Origin: a virus
Virus record (IMG/VR): IMGVR_UViG_3300025869_000007
Coordinates: 1 to 64,000 of that record
Reading direction: 5' to 3' (one strand)
Length of the DNA: 64,000 nucleotides
Shown: positions 36,201 through 45,194 of the stretch, piece by piece
Numbering within the stretch: position 1 is the stretch's first letter
How the letters are laid out: each line of letters opens with the position of its first letter
Notes under the pieces: generated by a model
What the model saw: the letters and a program-made list of their open reading frames with translations, nothing else
Databases searched by the model: none
What the model was told of the DNA's origin: nothing
Made by a program: the position numbers and the translations under genes

Positions 36201-37047
36201 GCAATTGTGGGTAAGCAATCCTAGTGCATACACTAATACAAATTACAAAGATGACTTTTATGAAGCATACTCTGATAGATTTAATGTAAATATAGCAAAA
36301 AGATACGATCAAATAAATGAAGATCGAAATCATGCAAGATATAGACGACTAAACACATATGGCGATGACCCAATTAATAATTTTGTAGAATTTGAATATT
36401 TAAATGATCAACTTAAAAACGGAAAGATCATGGAAGCAGTTGTTGCAGGGGCAGATTACGAACAAAGGCAACGAATAGCAAAGCAACGAAGACAGTATCA
36501 TAGAGGACACAGAGAGTTTACTAGAAATCAAGCAAAGTCAGGACACTCCTTTTATGCTACAGGTGCAGGAGATGCATTTTGGGGAGAGGTAAGACGAGGA
36601 ACAAATACATCAAGCTCAAGACCTGTTAACATAAGAGTGACAACACAGTCAGCCGATGATAGTACATTTACTAAATGGTCAACAAGCGCACAAAGCTCAT
36701 CATGGAAAAACATAGCGGGTAACACAAAGCTACTAGTGCAGGACAAGCGTTTATCAGCAGAGCTTGCACCTTACAATCAAGCAAGGAATGGTGCATGGCC
36801 GAGACCTGATCATGGAAGTACAACACAGGGAGGATTTCGAGACTTTGATGATTATAGGCAAAACTTTCCACACAGTCTCAGTTCTACTATGCCTGATAGG
36901 AGAGATAGATGGAGAAAACCTGAACCTCCATACAATCCGATAAACGATTATTATAATCGATCACCTTCTCCTACATCATGGTATGAAATAAATACATTCA
37001 GTCACACAAGGCTTCTCACAGCAGAAAACGAATGTTTTACAGAGTAA
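33250..37047 (+). CDS. large tail protein, 1265 aa
   Basis: Unrecognised. Beta-rich, Thr/Ser/Tyr-rich protein. Residues about 545-570 carry CCFTQVSWTFWSHTYETIYE, matching the motif at about residue 996 of the 21070 protein. The last ~200 residues are basic and Gln/Arg/Ser-rich (EQRQRIAKQRRQYHRGHRE). Probably a fibre or side-tail structural protein, and with its neighbours part of an elaborate tail tip. It ends one base before the GTG of the glycosyltransferase. Confidence 0.68.
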   Translation: MSNLTELIDIHSLDHCGDTRQNPKTNNLVFTGQYPRVEKFEEIQTKDRAGRDSSILNVKGVNNWELWTHEDACKDIDGGHSRTVKALSFLDGVQGSTDAIQGVKDSWMAVGLTELIHGTGDSKISLKDGGDQTLLFMGDTTKTSSYIEVRYKRNLPEVGDKIKFREDFFAEYIKSNYLEEITYSASEYEYTHSTTELKQGNHYTIKVTGKATREDGTIVDGNFQIPQGNVGKANVISFGISNSQGIPISDYNATYINGGEYTKSFTATKNATIGFRLEDFDRTNTVGSFTIKLYESIKQPIKSGVVKSVGNVHILNPFNKEGQASEEYVVKSINEGTNEFTLKRSDRDSMGFPAVTTHIISPTHGKWWSSTQTDCSLDISGKSDDETAFNKEYSIEVGLDAQKLDLFAIVANANGLNCTYNGQAWYTVTSKLCYSLSAENITIGNASSVTEVDSASISKERRIRHFEWMFFDQELLSENGGNRMFTYSPTKLDEVNDDMLYIFSYLRCKYGYPWLNGLEEIGKWKQCKFQQPPKDVPEIEPPIATCCFTQVSWTFWSHTYETIYETTATTPQTEQFFRTELVAGTASQETVTTDQSGNTGTDCTDLSDTLSVWGQSGETKSDWTWNIYGPFGIPTSSAEIFPIPCVPPVDRGRNKLKNRLNAFLKGVKSLTYETTVGAQGEHKLTSSVWSKPKAYTSPRSTKDIGKYVTYLNSMTGRIVDISHGAHVLSDITYTVTNLYAKNDVIAEGSQSTTGSTTLTYNEIRGFAYVSCKPKYFGGSWTYVTPIRDVFPYTAMVDETFTTKTILQSSSTIKSEYPSVEAYGKFSEVSSLALGAYDNKNFKPDEIISYVVFDITAPPYTFRVFEDDSVANEFTTTDITQVEGTSQYYGDYYTTSTASTSEVAFKGGETEFKTMKYELVKTSDYTLIRTFETTALGSFTTTMNALSYENMDKDSTDIKHYGLCGEKSETEGISFLHQYKGTDTGQLWVSNPSAYTNTNYKDDFYEAYSDRFNVNIAKRYDQINEDRNHARYRRLNTYGDDPINNFVEFEYLNDQLKNGKIMEAVVAGADYEQRQRIAKQRRQYHRGHREFTRNQAKSGHSFYATGAGDAFWGEVRRGTNTSSSRPVNIRVTTQSADDSTFTKWSTSAQSSSWKNIAGNTKLLVQDKRLSAELAPYNQARNGAWPRPDHGSTTQGGFRDFDDYRQNFPHSLSSTMPDRRDRWRKPEPPYNPINDYYNRSPSPTSWYEINTFSHTRLLTAENECFTE

Positions 37048-37048
37048 T

Positions 37049-39151
37049 GTGAATGATAGAACGATATTTGTATTTTCAGAGTCAAACAAACAAGTTTTAC
37101 AATACTGTATAAAATTTGGATATTCTTATCTCGTAACAAGTGAGGTAAAAAATCTGATTAATTTGTTAGAGAAGTTTATTTATTCTCATGACAAAATTAT
37201 AATAATACAAGATCATGTTAAATGGATATCTGAGCAAGAAGTAAATATACACTTAGATGACAAAGCTTTTGCTATATGTAAGTGGGACTTGGGTGTAATA
37301 TGTTTAGACCTAAGGCATAAAGATACAAAAACATTTATAAAATTATTTAGGTTACACAAAGAATTTTGGAAAACATGGAGTTTAATAAAATCAAAAAGAT
37401 ATAAGGAAGAAAAAAGAGCAAAAAAGATATATAGTAAACCTTTAACTAAATATGATTTTAAAAACTACAATGCACTAGACAATTGGAATTTATTTAATTT
37501 TAATGGAAGTAATACTAAAGTAGAAACCTTTCGTAAAACTACTTTTATTTATAATCATACTTTTGCACCACAAGAAATTAATATAGGTATAGCAACTATT
37601 GTATTACCTAGAATAGAATTACCTTGGTTAAATGAATGGATTAATCACCATAAAAGATTAGGAGTAACAAAATTTTTAATATATAATAATGGGTTCATAA
37701 GTAATGATACTCAATATGAAAACGAATTTGATCAATTTGAAAAACAGTACAAGTGGAGCAAAAAACCAAACATATATTATATTACCGACAAGGATAACGA
37801 AGAAACAACTAGAGAGCTTTATAATATAGCAAATGCACATCCTGAAGTAGAAATAGTAGAGTGGGTGCAGGGAGTAAACCACGACTACCCTTACCCTGAA
37901 AGTCAAATGCAGATGGTGTACGACTCCTGCAAAGACATAAAGTATAAGTGGCTATACATAGACCCTGATGAGTTTCTACACTTACATAAACACAATAACA
38001 TACAAGGCTACTTAACTGAAAGTGGTCTCATTAATAGTTCAAGTATCAGGATTCCATCAAAGTTGTTTAGCGAAAGAAAAATAGGCAAGTCTGTATCTTC
38101 TATCACCAATTGGAGCATGGATGAGAAAATGAGAAAATGCTTAATAGATGGAGAAGTATCTAGGAACTCTACAATACATAATTTAAAAGTTGGAGATAGT
38201 CACAATTACGCAGATAGGGATGATATAGAAATATATCATTATTGCGGTTCTCCGCTTGATCACAAAGATCAATCAAGAAAAAAAATATATATGGATGAAG
38301 GCAGTCCACCTTTTGATAAAATTATATATTCAAAAAGAATAAATCGTTATGAAAATACAGGACTATCAGCAATTATTCTTAGGCGAATTGAAGTGCCTTG
38401 GCTAAAGGAATGGATAGATCATCACATGGATTTAGGATTTGAGAAAATCAGAATCTATGACAATGGCACTTTGTCATTCGATGATAGTGAGTGGGCAGAG
38501 GGAGGAAGAGAATTAACCGAAGAGGAAAAAGCAAAAAAACGATGGAAGAAAAAACCCGACATTGAATACTTTGACGATCTTTCAGATGATAAAATATTAG
38601 AAATGCTAAAACAGATTGAAGCAGACTATCCTAATGTCGAAGTTATTCCTTGGGAAAAAGGAAAAGATCACGAATATAATTATCCTCTTAGTCAATGGGA
38701 ATCATTGAAGGATTCTACGATCAAAGAACCTTCGACCTTTTGGTTCTTTGCTGACCCTGATGAATATTTAGTTCTAAAAAAACACAATGACATTAGAGAA
38801 TTAATTGATGAATATCCAAATGCTAAAGTAATAAAATTTAAGCAACGAATATTTGATCAACGAATAAGAGGAAAAGCAGTAAAGGATATAATAAATTGGG
38901 GATACGAATCTCATATGCCTAAAAATTTAGTTTTGGGCAAGATGCAAGACGGACTAAATGTACATGAAGCAAATCCGATAGATAGTTCAGATATAATTTG
39001 GATCGATAAGGAGGTAGCAAGATATAATCATTATCGTGGAGTTCCGCAATATATGGGTGAGGATCAAAATAAAAAAGATTGGGAGCTTGCAGGATCACCA
39101 AAAAAATTCATACTTCGTGACAACTCGATAAATGATCTCGGAAAAAAATAA
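37049..39151 (+). CDS. tandem two-domain glycosyltransferase (GT92/GT2_4 type)
   Basis: 700 residues with two homologous catalytic domains. Domain 1 has VLPRIELPWLNEWINHHK (about 185) and WLYIDPDEFLHL (about 304). Domain 2 has ILRRIEVPWLKEWIDHHMD (about 443) and FFADPDEYLVL (about 569). The DPD(E) motif is the metal-binding site of GT-A enzymes of the GT92/Glyco_tranf_2_4 type. An unassigned N-terminal ~175 residues precede them. Two active sites could add two sugars in turn. GTG start two bases after the previous stop, and it heads the glycan cassette. The nucleotide-sugar donor is unknown. Confidence 0.82.
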   Translation: MNDRTIFVFSESNKQVLQYCIKFGYSYLVTSEVKNLINLLEKFIYSHDKIIIIQDHVKWISEQEVNIHLDDKAFAICKWDLGVICLDLRHKDTKTFIKLFRLHKEFWKTWSLIKSKRYKEEKRAKKIYSKPLTKYDFKNYNALDNWNLFNFNGSNTKVETFRKTTFIYNHTFAPQEINIGIATIVLPRIELPWLNEWINHHKRLGVTKFLIYNNGFISNDTQYENEFDQFEKQYKWSKKPNIYYITDKDNEETTRELYNIANAHPEVEIVEWVQGVNHDYPYPESQMQMVYDSCKDIKYKWLYIDPDEFLHLHKHNNIQGYLTESGLINSSSIRIPSKLFSERKIGKSVSSITNWSMDEKMRKCLIDGEVSRNSTIHNLKVGDSHNYADRDDIEIYHYCGSPLDHKDQSRKKIYMDEGSPPFDKIIYSKRINRYENTGLSAIILRRIEVPWLKEWIDHHMDLGFEKIRIYDNGTLSFDDSEWAEGGRELTEEEKAKKRWKKKPDIEYFDDLSDDKILEMLKQIEADYPNVEVIPWEKGKDHEYNYPLSQWESLKDSTIKEPSTFWFFADPDEYLVLKKHNDIRELIDEYPNAKVIKFKQRIFDQRIRGKAVKDIINWGYESHMPKNLVLGKMQDGLNVHEANPIDSSDIIWIDKEVARYNHYRGVPQYMGEDQNKKDWELAGSPKKFILRDNSINDLGKK

Positions 39152-39791
39152 ATTTATCTACATTAAAGTCCCGAAGACTGCAACCTCATCAATTGAATAT
39201 ACACTTACTCAAGCATTCAAAGATGATGAACTAACTTGGGATGAGCAATTTGAGAAATATCCGTGGATAAGAAAGCATTCTAAATTAGATTGGTTCTATG
39301 AGCATTTGATAGATTTGTCGGAATATTTTTGCTTTTCATTTATTAGAAACCCGTGGGATTTAGTTCTATCTTTTTGGACATATTATCAGAATGAAAAGAT
39401 TATTCCTTGGAAGCCCGTCAATTGGGCAGTCTTAGAAGATATGGGTTACGAAAGGTGGAAGGAAGGAGATGATCACTATATAGAAAAAGAAAAGTCTACA
39501 AAAGGTGTAGATTTTAATGAGTGGATAAAAACAAATTACGATTGGATGCAGGGCGATCAAGTTTCCTTCTTCGATAATGCCGACAGGGAAATGGATTTTA
39601 TTGGAAGATATGAAAATCTAAATGCAGATTACGATACACTCTGTAAAAAATTAAAGATAGAAAATAAATTAGGTCATGTTAATAAATCCTCGACCAAATC
39701 AAATAGGCAAGATACATATAACGAAGAAAGTAAAAAAATTGTAGAAGATTATTTTATGCGTGATATAGAAAAGTGGGGATTTGAGTTTTGA
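39132..39791 (+). CDS. sulfotransferase-like protein 1
   Basis: 219 residues. Near the N-terminus IYIKVPKTATSSIEYTL gives the 5'-phosphosulfate loop (K-x-x-K-T-x-x-S-S) of PAPS-dependent sulfotransferases. CFSFIRNPWDLVLSFW gives the 3'-phosphate-binding R-N-P...S. Enzymes of this group move sulfate from PAPS to a carbohydrate or tyrosine hydroxyl. ATG overlaps the end of the glycosyltransferase by 20 nt, so translation is coupled. The PAPS donor must come from the host, because no PAPS-synthesis gene is seen here. Confidence 0.8.
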   Translation: MISEKNKFIYIKVPKTATSSIEYTLTQAFKDDELTWDEQFEKYPWIRKHSKLDWFYEHLIDLSEYFCFSFIRNPWDLVLSFWTYYQNEKIIPWKPVNWAVLEDMGYERWKEGDDHYIEKEKSTKGVDFNEWIKTNYDWMQGDQVSFFDNADREMDFIGRYENLNADYDTLCKKLKIENKLGHVNKSSTKSNRQDTYNEESKKIVEDYFMRDIEKWGFEF

Positions 39792-40657
39792 AGGGAGTAC
39801 AATTTGATATGCATGGTGGACGAAGTGGGGATCAAGCTAGGACTCTCTATTCATTATGGGCTTTTGCGGAAGAAGCAGGTGTGCATCCTGTGTGGAATGA
39901 GTTTTATTGGGATAAAATACATAGCAGATTCTTCAATGAAGAAGGATGCAAGAAACACATGAAGGCACCGAGTGAATTTGATAAACAAATTATTGTTGCA
40001 GACACAATTAAATGGAACGGATTACCTTATGCAGACTTTAAAGAAATTTGCAATGCTATAGAAGACTCCGATGATGGCACTCTTTGCATAGTAAAAGGAA
40101 CACCAAGGGTAGAGCCTTGGAAGTTAAATATGTGGCATCACGATAAACTCATTAAATGGAAAGTTGAGAATAGACCAAAAGTAGAATACCAAAAATTATT
40201 TTACTATGGATTTGAGATAGAGAAAATTGATGAGGTCATTATTCAAGTAAGGCGAGGAGATAGATCAGATTATATGAGAGAGTGCGGATATACATATGAT
40301 TACTATGTAAGTCTAATTGATTGGATAAAAAATAATATCTCTATGTCTTCGGGTGCAGAAATGAAGATAACAATAATATCCTCGGATGCAGGAAGGGCAG
40401 GAACAAGTAATGATCTCTTAAAACTAGGAGAGATAGATCGAGTTCGTGTAGATATTGGGGACTATCACGACTTTGATAGGCAAGTCCTACAGATGCTTGG
40501 ATGCTCTCATTTGTTTATAAATCATAGTGGATTTACGAAAGCGATTTACTATGCAAAACAATTTGGTAATACATATATTAACGAATCAGTATTTGGCGGA
40601 CAATACGACAAGATGAAATATTACGGACAGCCCGAAAATTTAAAATTCTATAGATGA
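39788..40657 (+). CDS. fucosyltransferase-like glycosyltransferase (GT11/GT23 type)
   Basis: 289 residues. IIQVRRGDRSDYM holds the R-R-G-D signature of GDP-fucose-dependent fucosyltransferases. A second motif (LQMLGCSHLFINHSGFTKAIYYA) occupies the position of the conserved C-terminal motif (S-x-F, A-x). It begins GKSG-like: MHGGRSGDQARTLYSLWAFAEEAG, the N-terminal G-R-x-G-N/D-Q element. A TTG start overlapping the preceding TGA is preferred over ATG 39809. It would add a deoxyhexose or related sugar to a growing glycan. Donor not certain. Confidence 0.7.
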   Translation: MKGVQFDMHGGRSGDQARTLYSLWAFAEEAGVHPVWNEFYWDKIHSRFFNEEGCKKHMKAPSEFDKQIIVADTIKWNGLPYADFKEICNAIEDSDDGTLCIVKGTPRVEPWKLNMWHHDKLIKWKVENRPKVEYQKLFYYGFEIEKIDEVIIQVRRGDRSDYMRECGYTYDYYVSLIDWIKNNISMSSGAEMKITIISSDAGRAGTSNDLLKLGEIDRVRVDIGDYHDFDRQVLQMLGCSHLFINHSGFTKAIYYAKQFGNTYINESVFGGQYDKMKYYGQPENLKFYR

Positions 40658-41313
40658 AAGACACATATAAAATAAATAAATTAGAAGCACCGATTATTAA
40701 TGAAGAATGGGATGGTTTTGTACGAGCATCACCTTATCCAAAGTATCAAACTTTGCGAACGCATCAGCCTGTCAATGCAGAAGGATTGCCATCTGAAGTA
40801 GTATTTTACTCCCAACTTGGGCAGGACAAGTTTGTGGTTGAGCATCTAAACGGAAAAAGAGATGGGGTATGGGTAGACATTGGTTGCAATCAATCGATTT
40901 CTCTATCAAACACATATTTCCTTGAGCGTAATTTAGGTTGGCGAGGGATATCCATAGATATGCTCGATTGGATTCCAAGGGATTGGCAAGGAGTAAGAAA
41001 CAAAGATATGCTATACGCTCCCTGTGATGCATTAGAATTGAATTACGAAGAAGAGTTCAATAAGCAAGGTTTCCCCGAAGTAATCGACTACCTAACAATT
41101 GACATTGAGGAAGCAACTACTCCTGCTATGAAATTGATCCCTTGGGATAAGTACAAGTTTCGAGTTATCACCATAGAGCATAACGCCTATACTGATAATG
41201 GTGAGCAGATGAACATACAAAGAGAATTCCTATCAGATAAAGGATACACTTTAGAGATTGCAGGAAACCTAGCAGGATGCGCACAGGATGACTTTTGGGT
41301 TTTAAATGATTAG
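40654..41313 (+). CDS. FkbM-like SAM-dependent methyltransferase
   Basis: 219 residues. FYSQLGQDKFVVEHL followed by GVWVDIGCNQSISLSNTYFLE is the usual N-terminal half of FkbM methyltransferases, with the SAM-binding G-x-G-like motif I. IDYLTIDIEEATTPAMKLI and FRVITIEHNAYTDNG fit the later motifs. The family commonly O-methylates sugars. It is coupled by 4 nt to the genes on either side. Confidence 0.75.
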   Translation: MKDTYKINKLEAPIINEEWDGFVRASPYPKYQTLRTHQPVNAEGLPSEVVFYSQLGQDKFVVEHLNGKRDGVWVDIGCNQSISLSNTYFLERNLGWRGISIDMLDWIPRDWQGVRNKDMLYAPCDALELNYEEEFNKQGFPEVIDYLTIDIEEATTPAMKLIPWDKYKFRVITIEHNAYTDNGEQMNIQREFLSDKGYTLEIAGNLAGCAQDDFWVLND

Positions 41314-41890
41314 CTTTGAGAAAAAGTTTATACTCATTACTCCCGAAAAAACAGGTTCGGTTTCCTTGGTTACTGCTCTTAGGAAATACATAGACTTTTC
41401 TAAAGTAACAGAGCAACGGAAAGATTGCTTTGATTTTGGTGATAGTTTTGGAACTAAATATGCAAAGCATTTACCCCTGTCTCGTTATGAAAAATTATGG
41501 GATGATCAAGTATATGGATCACTAGATGAATACCATCTATGCGTGTCTATACGAAACCCTTTTGACAGGGAGGTTTCTTGGTGGAAATGGACAAGGAGAA
41601 AGGCGAGTCAAGACCCTAAAGACTTTAAGCAGTTTGTATTAAATTTTAAAACAACTCCTCTGCTAGATAAGATTGAATCTAAAAAATACAAAATAAAAAA
41701 CTTTATAAGATTTGAAAACATAGAAAAAGACTTCAAGGCTTTCTGCGTAAAGGTAGGTATTGATGAAGAGCTTCCCCATAGAAACAAATCGTCACATATG
41801 CATTACACTAAATACTACGATGATGAAACTCGTCAAATCGTTGCGGAAAAATACGCAAAGGATATAGAATATTTTAATTATGAATACTAA
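41306..41890 (+). CDS. sulfotransferase-like protein 2
   Basis: 194 residues. FILITPEKTGSVSLVTAL replaces the usual K-T-G-S/T-x-S loop, and CVSIRNPFDREVSWWKW gives the R-N-P-x-x-R-x-x-S second site. A late motif (PHRNKSSHMHYTKYYDDETRQIV) is typical of this family's C-terminus. It differs clearly from the other four sulfotransferase-like proteins in the window, so they are not recent duplicates. Start ATG 41306 lies in the 3' end of the methyltransferase gene. Confidence 0.78.
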   Translation: MISFEKKFILITPEKTGSVSLVTALRKYIDFSKVTEQRKDCFDFGDSFGTKYAKHLPLSRYEKLWDDQVYGSLDEYHLCVSIRNPFDREVSWWKWTRRKASQDPKDFKQFVLNFKTTPLLDKIESKKYKIKNFIRFENIEKDFKAFCVKVGIDEELPHRNKSSHMHYTKYYDDETRQIVAEKYAKDIEYFNYEY

Positions 41891-42488
41891 AGAAAGACTG
41901 CTAAATGAAAGAAGAATGAACCCGAACGGGAATGACATACCTAGTCATACCCAAGGGCTTTTTGATTTAATTGATTATATCGGTGGGATTAATGACAAAA
42001 AAATCTGTGAGGTAGGTTCTTTTAGGGGAGTTTCTTCTGAGGTATTTCTATCACATCAGCCAAAAGAAGCTACCTTTGTGGATATTTGGGGAAAGGATGA
42101 AAGTTATCGTCAGTCAAATTGGGCGTTTGATAAAAAGAAAATTTATTGGGATGAAATAAAAAAAGAATTTATTGAAAGAGTTGGAAGGTATAAGGACAAG
42201 ACGATAATCAAAGTGTTTCACGACTACTCCGACAGAGCTTCTTTATCAGCAGATGAAAGCTCATTAGATTTTGTTTACTTAGATGGAGATCACTCAAAGG
42301 ATGCGGTGATAAAAGATATTGAGAATTGGCTTCCTAAGATCAAGCAGGGTGGGTTTCTTTGTGGGCATGATTATCATCCTCCCGTAGAAGATAGGGTAAA
42401 GGATGCATTAGATGAGTTCTTTGGAAGTGAATTTATAAAAGAAAACATCGCAACATTCTCGGATCGTAGTTTTGCTATAAAAAAATGA
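41880..42488 (+). CDS. class I SAM methyltransferase (Methyltransf_24-like)
   Basis: 202 residues. KKICEVGSFRGVSSEVFLS is motif I, ATFVDIWG the second strand, and LDFVYLDGDHSKDAVIKDIENWLPKIKQGGFLCGHDYH the post-motif region with the D-G-D-H metal site of cephalosporin-hydroxylase/Methyltransf_24 relatives. Such enzymes often O-methylate sugars. It overlaps the sulfotransferase before it and the glycosyltransferase after it. Confidence 0.78.
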   Translation: MNTKERLLNERRMNPNGNDIPSHTQGLFDLIDYIGGINDKKICEVGSFRGVSSEVFLSHQPKEATFVDIWGKDESYRQSNWAFDKKKIYWDEIKKEFIERVGRYKDKTIIKVFHDYSDRASLSADESSLDFVYLDGDHSKDAVIKDIENWLPKIKQGGFLCGHDYHPPVEDRVKDALDEFFGSEFIKENIATFSDRSFAIKK

Positions 42489-43177
42489 TTTATGTCCTAA
42501 CAATACATTACAAGTCTAGCCAATGGATTCCTATTCAAACTAGCTATCTCAAGCAAAACTTAAAGCATTACCAAGTTTATAGCTACATTGATGGGATTGA
42601 GATTGATTTGGATGATATCAATTTTACATTTACAGGACAAAGCTCTATTGAAATTGACGGAAGCAAAGGTCACGCAAAAAAACTTGATCAGCTTGTGTCA
42701 GAAATAAAAGATGCATCAGATGATGACATAATTTTATTTCTTGATGGTGATTCTTTTCCTATAGCACCCTTAAATAAATTCATAGAAAATTGGATTAGTA
42801 AATATGACTTTGTGTCGATTGTGAGAAAAGAAATGAATCACACTTTTCCGCATCCATCTTTTGCATTTTGCAAATTTGGAACATGGAGAAACCAAGGCTT
42901 AACATGGAAAGTGAAATTTGACACAGGAGGAGTATTAAAGGATCAAGTTGAAGAAAAAAATCTTAAATGGAAAAAGCTCTACAGAACTAAATCTATGGGC
43001 ATTCATCCTGTGATGTTTGGAGTATATGCAGACCTCGTATATCATCACACCGCAGGATTTCGATCCGCAGTCACTCGATGGGATAAGGATAATCAAAAAT
43101 TCAATTCGCAGGAAAGAGAAAGAGAAGCTCTTACTATTCTAGAAAAAATAAAAAGTAAGAAAATTAAATTCGTGTGA
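42485..43177 (+). CDS. glycosyltransferase, GT-A-like
   Basis: 230 residues. IYVLTIHYKSSQWIPIQTSYLK opens like a GT2-type strand, and IILFLDGDSFPIAPLNKFI has the DGD metal-binding site after a hydrophobic strand. HPSFAFCKFGTW and GVYADLVYHHTAGFR resemble acceptor-loop regions. Donor and acceptor unknown. ATG overlaps the previous stop by 4 nt. Confidence 0.7.
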   Translation: MIYVLTIHYKSSQWIPIQTSYLKQNLKHYQVYSYIDGIEIDLDDINFTFTGQSSIEIDGSKGHAKKLDQLVSEIKDASDDDIILFLDGDSFPIAPLNKFIENWISKYDFVSIVRKEMNHTFPHPSFAFCKFGTWRNQGLTWKVKFDTGGVLKDQVEEKNLKWKKLYRTKSMGIHPVMFGVYADLVYHHTAGFRSAVTRWDKDNQKFNSQEREREALTILEKIKSKKIKFV

Positions 43178-43914
43178 AAACATTTACAATTGGCAGGAGT
43201 GGGCTATGTGCAGAATTGCAAAACTTGATTGGATTTTATTACAAATATATTCATGGCACAGAAAACAAAATTCATGTAGAGTCTGCCTCTCCATATTTTA
43301 GAAAGTTCTGCATTTCATCTCTATTTCAATTTCCAAATAATTTTACATTCGGAAGAAGGGATTTGGTTAAACACAAACGAGAGAAGCTTTATCATAAATA
43401 TTTTCCTTTCGGATTTACTTTTGACTACACAGAGAATTTTAAATCTGAAATTGACAATATAATAAATGAGCTAATCCTTCCTGATTCCTATGTATGCGCT
43501 CATATAAGGAGAGGGGATAAAGTAGGAGAAAAGGAGTGCAGACAGGCAAGCACTACAGGAGTAATTGAGGGAAAGCGATTCGAGTCCTCGGATTATATTC
43601 ATTACTGCCCCACCAATATAGATACAATCTTCCTTATGACAGATGACTACAAAAGCATAAAGGAAGCTAAAGAGTTTATTGATAGGCAAAAATTATCTTT
43701 AAAAGTTTTGCACTTAACAAAGGAATCGCAGGATGGACACTCAGAAAAAGAGAACAATAAAAAAATATACCTAAAACAAGAACTTTTACAGTTCTTTGCG
43801 GAAATAGAAATTGCAAAAAAATCTTCCACATTTATAGGCACTAGATCAAGTAATGTTTACAGGTATATTAAGAAATCCTACAAACCAAATTGCAACTTTG
43901 TTCAATTAGATTGA
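43174..43914 (+). CDS. fucosyltransferase-like glycosyltransferase 2
   Basis: 246 residues with SYVCAHIRRGDKVGEKE, the H-x-R-R-G-D motif of the GT11/GT23/O-FucT superfamily, and IDTIFLMTDDYKSIKEAKEF, the nucleotide-binding region. A C-terminal segment (IEIAKKSSTFIGTRSSNVYRYI) matches the conserved S-x-F/S-N-x element. GTG start coupled to the preceding stop. Distinct from the 39788 enzyme, so it may form another linkage. Confidence 0.72.
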   Translation: MKTFTIGRSGLCAELQNLIGFYYKYIHGTENKIHVESASPYFRKFCISSLFQFPNNFTFGRRDLVKHKREKLYHKYFPFGFTFDYTENFKSEIDNIINELILPDSYVCAHIRRGDKVGEKECRQASTTGVIEGKRFESSDYIHYCPTNIDTIFLMTDDYKSIKEAKEFIDRQKLSLKVLHLTKESQDGHSEKENNKKIYLKQELLQFFAEIEIAKKSSTFIGTRSSNVYRYIKKSYKPNCNFVQLD

Positions 43915-43918
43915 GGCT

Positions 43919-44572
43919 ATGATAATATCAGATAAATATAAATTTCTAGTGTTCCATAATCCTAAATGTGGGGGTTCAACGATGGCAACTTGGTCAAGGT
44001 CTCACTACGACAAAGAGCCACCATATCGTCAGAATATACATCCCCAAGAATGCACTATGGAATCTTTTAGGAAGCAAGGTGACGGCATCGATACGAGAGA
44101 TTACGGGCATGGAGGCACAGGTGCATTCGTCAGATTATATGGGAGAGAAAAATTCGATGAGTATAAAAAATACATAGTCGTTAGAAACCCAATAGATCAA
44201 TGTAAATCTTTGCTCAATCAGTTTGTTAAACACAATGAAAGATTCGGAGAAAAACCTAACCAATGGGGATCATTAGAGTGTAACGAGCAAGGTGTGCGAA
44301 AGGCATTGTTATGGGTTGAGGCAAGACTAAAGGACTTCTTTATTTTAGAGAAGCAAAAGGGAGTCATGTTTGATGAAGTTGTAAGGTTGGGTGACCTTAC
44401 TAAGTGGTTCAAAAATTTGTATGAGTCTAATGGCGAAAAAATTAAATGGACTTTGTCGCATAAAGGAAACACAAGAGTTGATGTAGAAACACCCAATTTG
44501 ACAGACGAGGATTTAGATTACATTCAGAACGCAGAATATATGAAGTATGTAAGGGAGACTTATTGTGGATAA
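43919..44572 (+). CDS. sulfotransferase-like protein 3
   Basis: 217 residues. YKFLVFHNPKCGGSTMATW gives the PAPS loop (N-P-K-C-G-G-S-T), and YIVVRNPIDQCKSLLNQF the second site. The C-terminal half is diverged. ATG 43919 follows a Shine-Dalgarno-like GAGG. Position within the cassette supports sulfation of the same glycan. Confidence 0.75.
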   Translation: MIISDKYKFLVFHNPKCGGSTMATWSRSHYDKEPPYRQNIHPQECTMESFRKQGDGIDTRDYGHGGTGAFVRLYGREKFDEYKKYIVVRNPIDQCKSLLNQFVKHNERFGEKPNQWGSLECNEQGVRKALLWVEARLKDFFILEKQKGVMFDEVVRLGDLTKWFKNLYESNGEKIKWTLSHKGNTRVDVETPNLTDEDLDYIQNAEYMKYVRETYCG

Positions 44573-45194
44573 AAGAATACCTAGTGGGGATGGAGTTGAT
44601 CTATTGTTTATTGGGTCAAGTCGATTTGCATTCGTCAGTCAGTATATAAAATATCGTCACGGAATTATTATAGAAGCTATTCCCGAAGAGTTTGAATACA
44701 TGGAAGCCAATGTAAAAAATTGCAATGCAATGCATAAAACTAATTTCATTCCTTTGAATGAGTTGATTACAGACAAGGCAGGACAAAGTTATCAGTTTAA
44801 TATAATTTTAAATAAAAAAGACTCACACGCAGGATCATCTTCTATCTATGAGCTTCAAGCGTGGAAATATATGCTTGAAAAGACTAACTCTATAGATTTG
44901 ACGTCTACTACAATTGAAAAAATATTAGATACTTCCAAATGGCAGGACAGGTTACTTGATGTAGTATTGGATGTCCAAGGTGCGGAACTACTTGCCTTGA
45001 AAGGCTTTGGCGAATACATAAATAATGTTAAAAGGCTAGTAGTAGAAGCTTCGGTAAAAGAATTTTATAAAGGTGGGTGCTTGGCAAATGAATTAAATGC
45101 TTTCTTGTTAAACAACAACTTTTCTAAAGTACACGAAGATAAATATTTTAAGAAGAATGGACACGGAGATATTTGCTATATAAACAATGAATGA
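44565..45194 (+). CDS. FkbM-like methyltransferase 2
   Basis: 209 residues. HGIIIEAIPEEFEYMEANV is the strand-2/acidic-loop element, KTNFIPLNELITDKAG the next strand, and LDVVLDVQGAELLALKGFG the D-x-Q-G-x-E-L motif typical of FkbM-type methyltransferases. Likely an O-methyltransferase on a sugar. GTG start; the end overlaps the sigma-like gene. Confidence 0.72.
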   Translation: MDKRIPSGDGVDLLFIGSSRFAFVSQYIKYRHGIIIEAIPEEFEYMEANVKNCNAMHKTNFIPLNELITDKAGQSYQFNIILNKKDSHAGSSSIYELQAWKYMLEKTNSIDLTSTTIEKILDTSKWQDRLLDVVLDVQGAELLALKGFGEYINNVKRLVVEASVKEFYKGGCLANELNAFLLNNNFSKVHEDKYFKKNGHGDICYINNE

